In this document: one piece after another, positions 22,436 to 33,731 of the stretch | Numbering within the stretch: position 1 is the stretch's first letter | Layout of the letters: every line of letters begins with the position of its first letter | Assembly: GCA_963682175.1 (NCBI GenBank) | Contig: OY821772.1 | Location: 60,844,925-60,908,924, forward strand | DNA from: Triglochin maritima | Lineage: Eukaryota; Streptophyta; Magnoliopsida; Alismatales; Juncaginaceae | DNA: 64,000 bases | Direction: 5' to 3' | Made by a program: the position numbers and the translations under genes | The notes under the pieces: model-generated | Seen by the model: the letters and a program-made list of their open reading frames with translations, nothing else | Database searches by the model: none | Told to the model about the DNA's origin: nothing

Positions 22436-23605
22436 TCACCTTCTCGCTTTTGCCATCACCGCTTCTTCGAGCGGGATGCTCTCGCCTTGAGTGGAGAGGC
22501 AAACCAAGTGTAACTCACTTGTTCCCTCGTATAGATCACGAAGACTCCTTTTCTTCCTCGGTCTTGTCTCTTCATCATCGGATGATACAACTTCGTGCTC
22601 GGTGGAATCTGCCACCTCCACCTCTTGCTCCTCATTTTCATTGTTTTCTTTGTATTCTTCCTTATGCTCATCATCAACTTGAGCATGCATGACATGATTT
22701 GCCACCTCCTCGTGGTTAACAAATAAGGTCATTCCATCACCGCGGGCATCTTCCTCCTCGGCAATAAGGTTGGAACTCTCTTCCACCTTCTTCTTCGACC
22801 AACACTCACTAGCATTGTGTCCATGTTTCCCACAATTGAAGCACTCAATCTCCTTCTTTGATCCACGATCACCACGGCCACAACTAGAGCTCTCCTCCAC
22901 CTTCTTTTGCGACCAACATTCTTTCGCAAATGACCACGCTTCCTAAACTTGAAGCACTCGACCTCCTTCTTGTTTGGACGACCTCCATAGTCACGACCGC
23001 TTCCACGATCTATGTTGTGAGGTTTCTCCTCCTTAAGAGACATCTTCGCTTGCAACGCCTCCTCCAAGACATCTTGCCTCTTCTTCATCTTTCTTTGCTC
23101 GTGTGCCTCCAACGAGCTTGCGAGGTCGTCGATGGTCATCTTCTCGAGGTCCTTTGATTCCTCGATAGCACACACAACATTTTCAAAGTCTTCGGTGAGA
23201 GAACGCAACACCTTCTCCACCACTCTTCCTTCAGTCAACGCCTCCCCATTTCTTTTCAATTTGTTCGCCACCATGCGAACCCTCATCACAAAATCGGCAA
23301 CACCTTCCGATTCCTTCATTTTCAACGCCTCGAACTCACCTCGAAGCATTTGGAGGCGCACTTGCCTCACTCGATCAGCACCCTAGTAGCTCTTCTCAAG
23401 GGTGTCCCACGCCTCCTTCAACGTCTTCGCTTCAGCGATCTTCTCAAAACCACTCTCATCCACCGCTTGAAAGAGAAGGAAGAGAGCACTCTTGTCTTTG
23501 GCTCTTCTCTCCTTTTGTGTTTTGATTTGTGCGACGGTTGCCACCCCCATCACGGCCTCCTACTCGAAGCCGCTCTCCACAAGATCCCAAGCATCATGTG
23601 CACCG
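22436..23605 (-). pseudogene. Copia gag with two zinc knuckles (broken)
   Basis: Frames joined by stops and shifts give the gag core (QMLRGEFEALKMKESEGVAD, MRVRMVANKLK, KVLRSLTEDFENVV) and a CX2CX4HX4C-type knuckle, CFNCGKHGHNASEC. An earlier knuckle is mutated (CFKFRKRGHLRKN). Stops occur near 23395 and 23565. Gag would form the particle; this copy cannot. Confidence 0.8.
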
Positions 23606-23900
23606 AGAACTATTGTACTTATATAGGCACTTACAAAGACTCTTCAACTTAACCTAAAACACAAACATAACATAAACTACATAAAGATGATCATTAAAGA
23701 TCATTACAACCTCTACTTAAATTGCATCATAAAATAGGACGAAAATCATAGAAAAAATGAAGAGTCACTTTGTCTCTTCCTTTCCTACAACCTTTTGTCT
23801 TCCTTCTTGTTGAGTCATCAACTCCTAGATGACTCACCCTCCATAGCTGATGTGGCTAGTGACTAGGATGTCACCTAGAATTAAGTTCAATTCTCAATAG

Positions 23901-23955
23901 TTCCAGTACCGGGGGTGAATCTGCGCACATGATCCATAACTCTCTTGCCGACAAG
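23901..23955 (+). pseudogene. Exon fragment, duplicated at 44571-44612
   Basis: A short stretch ending NSLADK followed by a GT donor matches the exon half after the CACTA element (ending SSLADK, donor at 44613). One extra G breaks the frame relative to the other copy. The copia element abuts it at 23900. I do not recognise the protein. Confidence 0.45.
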
Positions 23956-24860
23956 GTATAACCTTTTTCCCTGCTCTAATTTACCACCACCAAGCTAACC
24001 CATCAGATAAACAAATATGTTTGAATTACGCACAACGAACATAAAAATCCAATTATAATAGTGCACGTACGATTATTCGATTTTCAAGGAAGTTAGCGTT
24101 TAGGTAGGTATTTTGTTTAAAGAAAGTACAGTTAGAAGAAACAGGAGAAGAAAAGAAGAAGGGAAGAAGAGTATTCACAACTGGCATTGACTGAGGCTAT
24201 ATTATTTTTTGATCATAATGATCACCTATAATATTAGATCGATGTAACAAATGTTTTTCTTATTGATCACATACACAAATTATCTTATAACTGAAGTCAC
24301 TATCATCCAAGTCTACATGCATATATAAGAGTCGTATATTATATATTGACAAGAAACAATATATATTAGGATATTGTAGTCTCATTGCCCTTTGAAACCC
24401 TAGTAATTGTGTAGATGTCTATTTATTGTTTTTAAACAGATTTAACCCTTCCTTGTTGCACTCGAGAAGTCGAGATAGATGTGTTTGTTGATCCGGTTGA
24501 TTAGCCTTCAAGATACTACTCAATATCATATCAAACAAAAGATTGTGTAGATACTCAATATCAATTTCACCACAAGAGTAATCAATTATATATTGTGTAG
24601 ACATATAACAAAAGATGAGACTTCATCGAAGCCTCACTCAGATCTCAATTTCACAAGTCAAGTTCTATTGAGACAGCTCGTCTAGATCTGTTAGATAATG
24701 AAGCATAATTGAGAAGCAGCATAAAGACTCATGACATCACAAAACTCATGGTTACCACTTACTAGTCAATCAAACAACTTAATTAACTATCACAAACTAC
24801 TTCGCCAAAAAAAATCCACATATGTATAAGTATAAGATGCATGAACACAACCACCGTACA
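23956..24860. repeat. Duplicated segment without a gene
   Basis: 23956-24140 matches 44613-44790. 24212-24720 matches 63133-63610 at high identity (GATCACCTATAATATTA, CCCTTCCTTGTTGCA). The stretch therefore has colinear partners on both sides of the 44.8-63.1 kb insertions. No coding signal. Confidence 0.7.
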
Positions 24861-25475
24861 TGTGAGATCCTAATCCTAATTGGATTTTAATGATTGTTTA
24901 GGTGGTGATTAGGACGATTTTGGAGTGGACGGTTGAGATGGAGTGGAGTTGGATGGATGGTTGAGATGAGATGATGAAAGGTATAAAGGTAGAGCTCTCT
25001 CTCTCACGCCTCTCTCATTTCTCACACACTCTCTCTCTCTCTCGGTGCTCAGTGGTGTTCCGACGAGAGGTGCTGAGCTCCGGCGAGGTTGGGGTGTTCA
25101 GCAAGTGTTGGTTGGTGGAGGTGAGTTCGTTGTTTTGCTAAACCCGTTCCTCTTGCTTTGGTTCTCTCTCTTAACCTGCCTTGTTTTCAGTTGTTGTGGT
25201 CGGTGTGGAGATTGACGGAGGTGGATGTGTGGTTGTGGATCAACGAGGAGTTGCAATCGTTTATCGAGCGAGAGGTTCGTCGGTGGATTGCGATTTAAGG
25301 GAGAAGTGCTCGTGGACGCGCCGTCGAGGCTCTTCGACGGTTTCTTCAGACCTTCACGGTATGTCAAACTTGTGGTTGTAGCTCACTGTTGTTGTGTGAG
25401 TATTTGGAAGTCGAAGGTAGGTCGAAAGGCTCGTCGCAAGCAAATGTGCAGCAATTTACTGCTGGATCTGTCGGC

Positions 25476-26080
25476 CGGTTGGTGCAAACGGTCGGCCGTC
25501 TTAGAGACATTTTGGGACTTTGCCTCGCGTCGGTCGAACGATGCCCTCGGGCGGTCGACCGGTGGTGCATTTGAGGCAAGCCTGGTTGGTTTTGGTCGAA
25601 CGGGTCCCCTTTGCCATTCGACCGTGTGTAGTGTTGTGGGTCGGTTGGGGCGTTGACCATCCAAACGGTCGACCGCCTGTTTGACTCGTCTGACCAATGA
25701 CTTAAGTTAAATAGTGGTTTGGTTTGACCGATGGTGGTTCGGTCGACCAATGTTATTGGGGGCGATGGAGGTTTTCACTTGTGGAATTCGGTCGACCGAG
25801 AGTGCTCGGGGGTTCGACCGGTTGATTGTTGAGCGATGGTGGATTTTACTGGTGGGTTTCGGTCGAACGGGTCCCGTTTGTTGTTCGACCGATTGGTCGT
25901 TATGTTCGTTGAACCTGGGAGGTGACATTCTAAACGGTCGACTGGTCCTTGACTTTGGTTCGACCGAACGTGTCAGGTGGGTGGGAATTGTTCGACCGAT
26001 GGAGTGCCGGTCGAGGCAATTGCCCTGTTTTAGTGAGATTCGGTCGACCGGGACTCTTGGTTCGGTCAACCGTTTGTGTC
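25476..26080. repeat. CGGTCGACCG palindrome cluster 4
   Basis: Perfect copies at 25552, 25666, 25789 and 26041, with variants such as CGGTCGAACG, GTTCGACCGA, CGGTCGGCCG and CGGTCAACCG. They lie about 500-1100 bp downstream of the TATA-like box, so they would be within the transcribed LTR. Confidence 0.9.
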
Positions 26081-26220
26081 CAGTTTTGCACAATAGAGGT
26101 GCGGTTGTTGTGGTCGTCCGTGTGAGACGAGTTGTGGTGTCGATGTTCTTCCGGCAAGTGTGCTAGTGAACACGAGTATTGTGGTGGTTGGGTGAAAAAA
26201 CCTTTGAGCCCTTAGTGTAT

Positions 26221-27805
26221 TGTTTAAACGTTTTAAAATACCACAAGTGCATGGTCGTGATGAAGCGGTGGCAAGTACGGGTTGATCCGTAGAGAGGTGA
26301 GTAGCCTCTGATTTTTCAGAAATCAAATGGCGAAAAAGTAGAGAAGAGTTGTAGATTACGCTAAAGCTAAAATACACTAAAGTAATAAGTACAAAATGTG
26401 AAAGAAAGCACGAAAGATTGGAAATCAAAAAGAGAAACCCCTAAGGGGTGGAGTGTGTGCACAAATGAAGTAAAATAAGTGATGAATGATTCATGTAAAC
26501 GTGTATGTGTGTGTGTCTTCATGCATAAGAAGTGTCTAAAGATGTGGAAAAACCTATCAATCCATTCACACAACGTATCGGCAATTACTACTTAATTAAC
26601 ATAAGATTAGGCACAACATGAGAAGTGTCTAAAGATATGACAAGACTCATAAAAAATTATAAACTCATGTGAAGAACAAATGTAAGCATGGGAGGTGTCT
26701 AATTGTTATGGCAAAACCCATCAAAACAAAGTTTGTTCAATCAATCAAGCAAGCAAACACAAATACAAACACATAACTAACATGTAGCATATTCAACAGC
26801 AAATTTCAGTCAATAAACATGAGAAAACTAAGCATGGGAAGTGTCTAAATCTTATGGCAAAACACAACAAAATTCCCCAACATGTAGATGCTTAAAATAC
26901 CCCCAATGAACATACAAAACAGGCAAGTCTACACAATCAAAAATTCATCAAACATCTAAACTTCACAATATTATGAACATCAACTCCACCCCTAAAGGGG
27001 ATGAATCTACTCACTACACATTATTCTAGCAATTAAACGAAAGAAGAAATGAAACATTCTAACTAATTTAGCCTAAGATCAAAGAAATAATACTAAGCTA
27101 AGCATGCATAAAAAAGAAACGACATGAGAACAAAACAATGAAAAATTATTTTATTAAATGACTCACATTACTAGTAGCATTCTTCTCCACCTTGAGTTTT
27201 TGCTCCAAGGCTTACTCCAAGTAGAGAGAATGCCACCAAGCAATGGGTGAATACAAAAAGAGGAGGAGTTCTATTTATAGTCAAAGAAAAAGGTAATCGG
27301 AGACAATCCCCCGATGTAGGACTAATAAAACCTTCACAGAATACACATAAACACATAACCCATGTCCTGAAGAAACCGGGTCAGATTCGGAGACAAACGA
27401 GCCGCTAATTGGCGGTCTTGGACCGCCAATTGGCGATCACTTTTTCCCGGATCAGACCCATTTTCAGATATGTTCTTTATTTCTTCAATTCTTCACATGG
27501 GGTGCACGCAGATCGGTTATTAGAGTGTCGACCCGAATCTAAGTGCCAAAAAACTCTTCGTGATGGTGTGGAGTTTCTTCATTTGCTCATTGGTCCTTTG
27601 GAGTTACATTCGGGTCATTCTCCCTTGCATCTTAGTCCAAAAGTCTCACAACTCAGTCCTTTTCTTGCTTTTAGGTACTTTTATGCCACTACTTCTCGAT
27701 CTTGTTTATTCCTAAAACTCAAACATAAAACTCGTTACGTAGCATTGTTTAGGTGAAAAATAATGGATATAAGACACAAATATATGCATGATATGATGTC
27801 AATCA
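26221..27805 (-). mobile_element. Nested LTR, Athila/Tat-like family
   Basis: TGTTTAAACG to GATGTCAATCA. The same family occurs as a solo LTR at 48484-49859 and next to a PBS at about 30147. It interrupts the GGTTGGGTGAAAAA repeats of the surrounding LTR. Flanking 5-mers are TGTAT and CGTAC, which would match if both Cs in one copy became T. TATA-like TATAAATAG is near 27270 on the minus strand. Confidence 0.7.
27407..27431. repeat. Perfect hairpin in LTR U3
   Basis: AATTGGCGGTC and GACCGCCAATT are 11-bp arms around TTG. It lies about 150 bp upstream of the minus-strand TATA box. The related LTR has TGGACCGC..GCGGTCCA at 49471-49492, in an equivalent place. Confidence 0.8.
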
Positions 27806-27995
27806 CGTACGGGTAGGGTGAAAGATCCCTGGAGCCCTGGTCGTGTCGTGATAACTACGGTTGGGTGAAAAAACCCTGGAGCCTAGTTTGACGATGTTGA
27901 GTGTTGCGGTGGTTGGGTGAAAAAATCCTAGAGCCCCGTAACCGTTTGTGAGTGTTGTTGTTGGGTGAAAAAGCCCTGAAGCCCAGCCTGGTTGT
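27806..27995 (+). repeat. GGTTGGGTGAAAAA tandem repeats
   Basis: Four degenerate copies of GGTTGGGTGAAAAAnCCCTGGAGCC lie at about 27815-27990, and one more is at about 26186 before the nested LTR. They belong to the host LTR. Confidence 0.8.
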
Positions 27996-28255
27996 TTATG
28001 CTTTTCTTTGTTGATAGAATTGCATGTTCGAGTGATCCAGTTTCATCCATTGTAGAGTTTGGCATACAAGTTTCCTTCTGTAAACTCAGGCATAGTTGCA
28101 TGTTTGCTTTTTGGGTCGTGATCGGCGTTAGGAGGTGGTGACCGAGGAGAGGAGCGCCGCTACCAGATCCTGCTTTCTCTCGTTTTAAGGTCGGAGTGAT
28201 TACATGTATTTTGTTGTATAGCCTTTTGATGTAATCACACATTTGAAATACTCGG

Positions 28256-28288
<33 letters not shown>

Positions 28289-28405
28289 TGGTGCACATGT
28301 TTCCTTGTATTTAAGCAATATCCTCTGTTTGATTGTATGTTATAAAAAAAATTAAATTCTTCCGCTGTTTGAGGATGTTACAGTACATGTACAGAAAAAA
28401 AACAA

Positions 28406-28860
28406 TCACTTATACAACTTGGGTCTGACCTCAATCCCCTCTACAATAAGGCCACTCTTCTGGTGTCCTTCAATTTCTCTGAGTCTGAAGTCAACCAAAC
28501 CATCACGGCTGTCATAATTAAAGAATTTTCCCAGCTCCATCTCCATCCACCTGTCCTCTCTTGTGTGGGGGAAGTGCTTTACCTGTTGCAGCACTTGCAT
28601 TACAGCTCTCGGCTCGATGTTCATGAGCAAGTCGTTGATGCTCTCAGTATCATGTCATTGTAACCTTAATCTCGGCATTAACCTTTCTGAACTAAAGATG
28701 GCATCGCAAAGAAAGATGTTTGCCTTTGACGATTGCTCTCCTAATGAAACTGAAGCTTGTGGGAGTTGATAATAAAGCCCCGATGCAAATGGAGACAATT
28801 TGAAGATGAAGTAGACTTCATATAGAGCGTTTCTGGCGTCAACAATGCGACGTCCTAACG
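28406..28860 (-). pseudogene. PP2-type pseudogene
   Basis: Two frames together cover most of a PP2 domain: ALYEVYFIFKLSPFASG, YYQLPQASVSLGEQSSK, then REDRWMEMELGKFF and GIEVRPK. A frameshift near 28640 and replacement of the 5' part near 28830 break it. It resembles the fragment at 21022-21330 more than the intact gene. It sits directly beside the GTACA duplication of the LTR. Confidence 0.8.
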
Positions 28861-29048
28861 CAAAGAAGGCTTGTTCGACCGTTGCTATGCGATTTTGAGT
28901 GGACCGGGTGTTGACCACCTAAACGGTCGACCGCCCCAGACCTTGGTCCTACTGGTAACTTAAGTTTACTGAATGTTGTGTCGACTGATCATATATCGGT
29001 TCGACCGATTATGACTAGACACATATAGGTTGCTCCTGTTATTTTTTG
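28861..29048 (+). mobile_element. Fragment of the 24.9 kb-type LTR
   Basis: Matches the 25620-25760 part of the larger LTR (GTTGACCAnCTAAACGGTCGACCGCC, then AACTTAAGTT). Perfect palindrome at 28923. Confidence 0.65.
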
Positions 29049-29592
29049 GTCCAACGGGTTTTCACCGAAACCTTTGCACTTTGACAAATGAGGATGAGTG
29101 ATTCAACACAGTCTCTAACTTGAGCACACTTTGAGAAAGATGTGGAATTGATCAAAAGTATGAAGTTTAAGCTTTTGAGTGTAGGATTGGGAATTTGAAG
29201 ATTGAGAGTTTCTCTCAAGTCTTTGAGACAATTGAAAGTGGGAGAGATATGTAAATAAGGTTAGGGAACCTCTATTTATAAGCTCTTAAAGTGTTAGAGA
29301 CGTTGGGAAAGATTTGATTGAAGATTATGTAAGATACACAAAACAGAAAACTTAAGTTCAGCAAATCTGTCTAAACCGCTTGACCGGTACGGCAAGATAA
29401 GTCTACCGTGTTCATGAAATTTAGGAAACGTTCGAACTAACAAGTCATCGGTCGAACCTAAACAGCTATCACTTAAGTCATCGGTCGATCGATCAACTGA
29501 GTTTAGGCCAGGGTAAAGTTATAACGGTCGAACCCAAAGATTGGTTACGTTCGATCGAAAATAACAGGCACTTTGGGGCTCAAGATTTGTGT
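29049..29592 (-). mobile_element. Fragment of SIRE-like copia LTR
   Basis: Colinear with 34037-34590 (TTTTCACCGAAACCTTTGCA, AACCTCTATTTATAAGCTC). It includes the minus-strand TATA box and the variant palindrome cluster upstream of it (cluster 5, 29380-29560: TCGGTCGAACC, CGGTCGATCG, CGTTCGATCG). Confidence 0.75.
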
Positions 29593-30466
29593 GTTATTTG
29601 TGTTCGTTTTAAATACCGTAAGTGCACGACGTCGGTGAAGACGCGGCAAGTACGGGTCGATCCACAAGGAGGTGTGTCGACTATGGTTTTTTCGAAAGCA
29701 ATCGACAACGAGAAATTAAAGCAAATGAAAGACAAGATGCGTGCAAATCTACAAATGATGCATGACCTAGATGACAAATAATCTTGTCTTTTGCTTTGAG
29801 TTTTAGAGTCCAAGTTGTCTTAAAATGGGGATTGATTATTGATATGGGGAAAAACTATAAGTCACAACATGCCAAATTGAGCCCCAAACCTCTATATTGA
29901 AACCATAAACAACTAGAAGAAAGGATAGAGCAAACTGAGCTCACCAGGCTGCCAGTTGGCGGTCCACCACTGCTGATTGCGATCTGTTTCTTTCTGTTTG
30001 CCTCCAAACTTCTCCTGGTGCCTCTCGTTGATGCTGCAAAGTCTCCACTACAACCAAAAACTAAAGACAAAAGATTAAACCCACTCGAATCATCCAAACC
30101 AGAGTATGGACAAAACACCTCCCCGACAATGGCGCCAAAAACTTGATGTGTGTTCGTTTTAAATACCGTAAGTGCACGACATCGGTGAAGACACGACAAG
30201 TACGGGTTGATCCATAGGGAGGTGTGTCGACTCTGGTTCTTTCGAATGCAAGTGGGAAAATAGGGGAAGAAGATTGTGATTACACAAAAACTAAACTACA
30301 CTAAACTAATAAGCAACAAACAAAGTCGAGAAAAGCAAGTAACAATGAAACTAAACTAACTAATAAAGCAAGCTGGAATTTAGGAATGGAAACCCCTAAG
30401 GGGTGGAGTGTGTGCACATATGAAGTTAAATAAGTGATGAATGACGCATGTAAACATGTATGTATG
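29593..30466 (-). mobile_element. Athila/Tat-like LTR pieces with PBS
   Basis: LTR starts at about 29594 and about 30147 (GTTCGTTTTAAATACCGTAAG) face the same way. Just left of the second is ATGGCGCCAAAAACTTGA, whose complement has the TTTTTGGCGCCA form of the Athila/Tat primer binding site. This fixes the orientation as minus. The intervening 450 bp is noncoding leader. The right LTR is cut at about 30466 by the TNP2 remnant. Confidence 0.6.
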
Positions 30467-31559
30467 TCAACCACTTCAAATTTTCAGAAACATCACGACT
30501 GTACACAGTTTCCTTGAACCAATCAATGAAAGTTTTATTGTGAGAATTAATTAATTGTTGATCAGTCCACGTAGGATGTTTTTCCTTTACTTTGGTTATG
30601 TGCTCATCCAAATAAGGTTGGAGTTCATCAGAATTGTAAAACACATATAAATACGCTTTCAAGAGATCCTCACCTTTTGGACTTATCATCTTCATGCCAC
30701 ACGTACCTTTGCCTCTCATCCTATCTTCATGTCGGTTGTTAGGAAGTCTGACACTCTTTGTATGAGTCATGTACTCATTACAAAACTCAATTACCTATTG
30801 AGCTATGTAACCTTCAATAATGCTCGCATCTGGTCTTCGTCGATTGTTACAATAATCTTTCAACTCACCCATGTAACACTCGAGAGGAAACATCCACCTC
30901 AAAAATACCAGACCAAGTAGCTTAACTTCTCTAACCAGGTGTACTACCAAATGAACCATAATGTCAAAAAAAGACGGAAAGGACATCTCCAACTGACATA
31001 TCGCAACAACCACTTCATTCTACAACTTATCCAAATACTTTGGATCATTTACTTTGCCTGAAATCTTGTTGAAGAACAAACAAAATTTGATAATAGCATG
31101 TCTAACGTGTTTCGGCAATATCAATCTAATAGCAACATGTAACAACTGCTACATCAACACATGACAATTATGAGACTTCAAACCAAATAGTTTCAAATCT
31201 TTCATTGAAACAAAATTACTAATATTTGAAGAATACCCCTACGACACTTTGACACCATGTAGACACTGACACAAAGCTAATTTCCTCTTTTTGGACAAAG
31301 TGTAACAAGTTTATAGTAAATACTTACGAGTACCCTTACTCTATGGTGCTAGTTTTGTTCGAATACCAAGTTCAAGTAGATCAAGTCTAACATTATATCC
31401 ATCTTTAGTCTTACCTGATATGTTAACAAATGGACCCTGCCACGTTGGTTTTCTCATATCCAACATGGTAAAGGGTATGCCACGTAGGTTTGCTAACATC
31501 CATCGTGCTAGGGACGACGTGGTAGATCGATTTTCCAGCAGTGAAAGTAAATTGTGCAT
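30463..31559 (-). pseudogene. CACTA TNP2 transposase remnant
   Basis: Broken frames are colinear with the C-terminal half of the TNP2 gene at 37671-40880: ISGKTKDGYNVRLDLLELGI, LPKHVRHAIIKF-like, REVKLLGLVFLRWMFPLE, RRRPDASIIEGYIAQ and WTDQQLINSHNKTF. Several stops and one shift are present. No TIR or subterminal repeats were found next to it. Confidence 0.8.
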
Positions 31560-31899
31560 ATAAAATGTTTCCCCTATGAGTGTGCATAGTTTTCAATTTC
31601 AAGTTTATTATTTTCCCTTGACATCAATCAAAATTTTAAACGATATGATCATGAGATGTCTAATTTCTTCTCCTCTTAAATAATGTAATGAATTTGCTCT
31701 GCTTTAATTTTATAATTCATTACTCTATCTAACTGATTTCATTAAGTACCCTCTATCAATATGAATATAGCATATCAATTAAGCTTAATTTTTCTCCCCC
31801 TTTTGACATCCATTAAAAAATATGACATTTAAGCATATGATGTACTTCTCCCCCTTAATGATATGCATAGAAATAAATAAAAGACATGATAATTAAGCA
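31560..31899. other. AT-rich gap inside the SIRE-like element
   Basis: Low-complexity A/T-rich DNA; nothing recognised. Confidence 0.4.
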
Positions 31900-33731
31900 T
31901 TTAAGTTTCATATTTGGAACCAAATCTATATGCTTAAGAGGATTAGAAATGTTACCCAAATTTAGTGATCCTCGTGCTTTGGTTAGAACCTCCTTTCGAT
32001 AGTGCAATCGGCTTGAAATTCATCTTTAAAAGCTTGAGTCGGTCACTACCGATCTCCCATCTTCTAAGTAACTACAAGTGTAGGTTTAGGTACCCAAAAA
32101 CTTTGGGTCCTTGAATGTTAGTCTTTGAGACTCAAACTATCTTGGTCTTTGGGGTACATACACTTGAGGAACTATGTTTAACAAAGAAATGCTTTCCATT
32201 CAAGGTAGTATAAACTACATGGTTTTTAACATATGAAACATTGTAACCTAAATCATGTTTGTATAAAGATTGTCTTTGACTACCTAGAAGCATGTCAAGC
32301 ATTTTTGTTCCTTTAGTGAACTTTTCTAGATCTTTTCTTAGTTGAGCATTAAATGCCTTGAAATTTAGTTGTTCAACATTAATGAGTGTTGCATTTAGAC
32401 TAACAAGTTCTAATGCATAAGTTTCAGGTCTAGCAAACACCTTTTTCTTCTCATTCATGATAGTTTCAATTTGGCATTGGAGATCATTTATTAGTTTTCT
32501 AGTATTTTTGTTATTTTCACAAATGATCTCTTATTGTTTAACTAAATCATGAAAGACATTTTGAAGCTCATATAGTATGTATGAATCATTATTAGCATTA
32601 GAGTTTAAGCTATCACTAGAGTAACATTTGGATGATCAAGAGTTAGAGGCTACCTCACTTCCTTTATCTTCTATAGTCAAGAAGCACATGCATGCAACTT
32701 CTCTTTCACTTTGCATGGAGGATGATGATGAAGATAATGAAGAATCATCCAAAGTTGTTTTGTGAGCTTCCTCCTTCCTTTCTCTTCTCTTGCTCTTCTC
32801 CTTTCTCTCCTCTCATTTTTCTGCTCCTTTTCTTTTCTCTCATTTTCACTCTCTGTTTTCTCCTTTTCTTTTTCTCTCTTCTCACTTCTTCTACCTCTTC
32901 TTTCTTTCATTTCACCTTTGTCTTTCTTGAGGAATTGAAGAAGTCTTTGGTAAAGACCTCAATGTCCTCATCTTCTACTCTCCTCCTTGGTTTATCAGAA
33001 TTTGCATGTAATGCCAAAGTTGAGTTCTTCTTGGAGGCTTCCTTCTCCTTTCGATGAGTCAATTGAAGTTCATAAGCCATGAGGTTTCCAATTAGTTCCT
33101 CCATTTTTAGTTGGGAAATGTCATGTGCTTCTTCAATTGCGATGACCTTGTCTTCTCATTCGCTGTCGAGTGACTGGAAGAACTTTCTCGTCATTTCTCC
33201 CTCACTGAAATTTATTCCAAGAACTTTGAAAGAGCTAGTTATATCGGTGAAGTGAGTGTTCATCTCGCTTATGTTCTCATCAATTTGCATAGTTAAAATT
33301 TCATATTTATGCATGAGGAGACTAATTCTAGTTTCTTTGGTTTTACTATCTCCCTCATGATACATTTGTAATATATGTCATATTTCATATGTACTTTCAC
33401 ACCCTCTAATTCTATTGCATTCACCCTCATTTAGGCCATAATAAAGGATATTCATGATGGTAGAATTCATTTCATATTCCTTCATTTTATCCCTAATCAA
33501 AGTGGCTAATTCTTCTTCCTTAGGAGGTGTGTATGGGTTTCGGAGGAAGATCCAAAACTTAAGGTCACTAGATACTAAGAATATTTTCATTATTACTCTT
33601 CCAATAATCATAGTTGGACCCATTTAGCAAATGTGGTCTAGTTGTGCACAATCCTTCTTCATGCATATGAAGATGTCATGCTAAAATATGGTTAAGTATA
33701 TGAAACTTAACACATATGCTCTGATACCAAT
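31900..33731 (-). pseudogene. SIRE/Maximus-like copia gag region with PBS
   Basis: On the minus strand the tRNA-Met PBS (TGGTATCAGAGC, 33729-33718) follows the LTR. Broken gag frames then give NPYTPPKEEELATLIRDK, ETRISLLMHKYEILTM, MEELIGNLMAYELQL and a late segment, LRKDLEKFTKGTKMLDMLL, which is typical of SIRE/Maximus gag. Multiple stops are present. Protease, integrase and RT are absent; the element ends against the TNP2 remnant. Confidence 0.75.

Larger units (their letters stand above)
21420..23900 (-). mobile_element. Rearranged copia element
   Basis: On the minus strand the order is partial LTR (23900-23606), internal gag and RT pieces (23605-22080), polypurine tract (AAGGAGGAG), a longer LTR (22062 to about 21660), then gag-start-like DNA to about 21420. 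The shared LTR part (21774-22062 and 23606-23900) is nearly identical, so the rearrangement is young. The first LTR is fused directly into gag, skipping U5, PBS and the gag start, which appear instead after the second LTR. Unequal recombination between tandem copies would give this. Confidence 0.75.
24861..28382 (+). mobile_element. Ty3/gypsy-like LTR (solo), interrupted by a nested LTR
   Basis: The ends TGTGAGATCC and GGATGTTACA are imperfect inverted repeats, and GTACA is duplicated on both sides (24856-24860 and 28383-28387). A TATA-like box (GGTATAAAGG) lies about 115 bp from the start. The end (TCTTCCGCTGTTTGAGGATGTTACA-like) resembles Del/Tekay chromovirus LTRs. Without the nested element it is about 1.93 kb. 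No coding region is attached. Confidence 0.8.

Noticed and set aside
25181..26166. Several 60-150-residue frames on both strands
   Set aside because: They lie within the gypsy-like LTR palindrome cluster, overlap in many frames and show no domain.
32692..33057. Ser/Phe-rich forward frame
   Set aside because: Antisense to the charged gag segment of the SIRE-like element.
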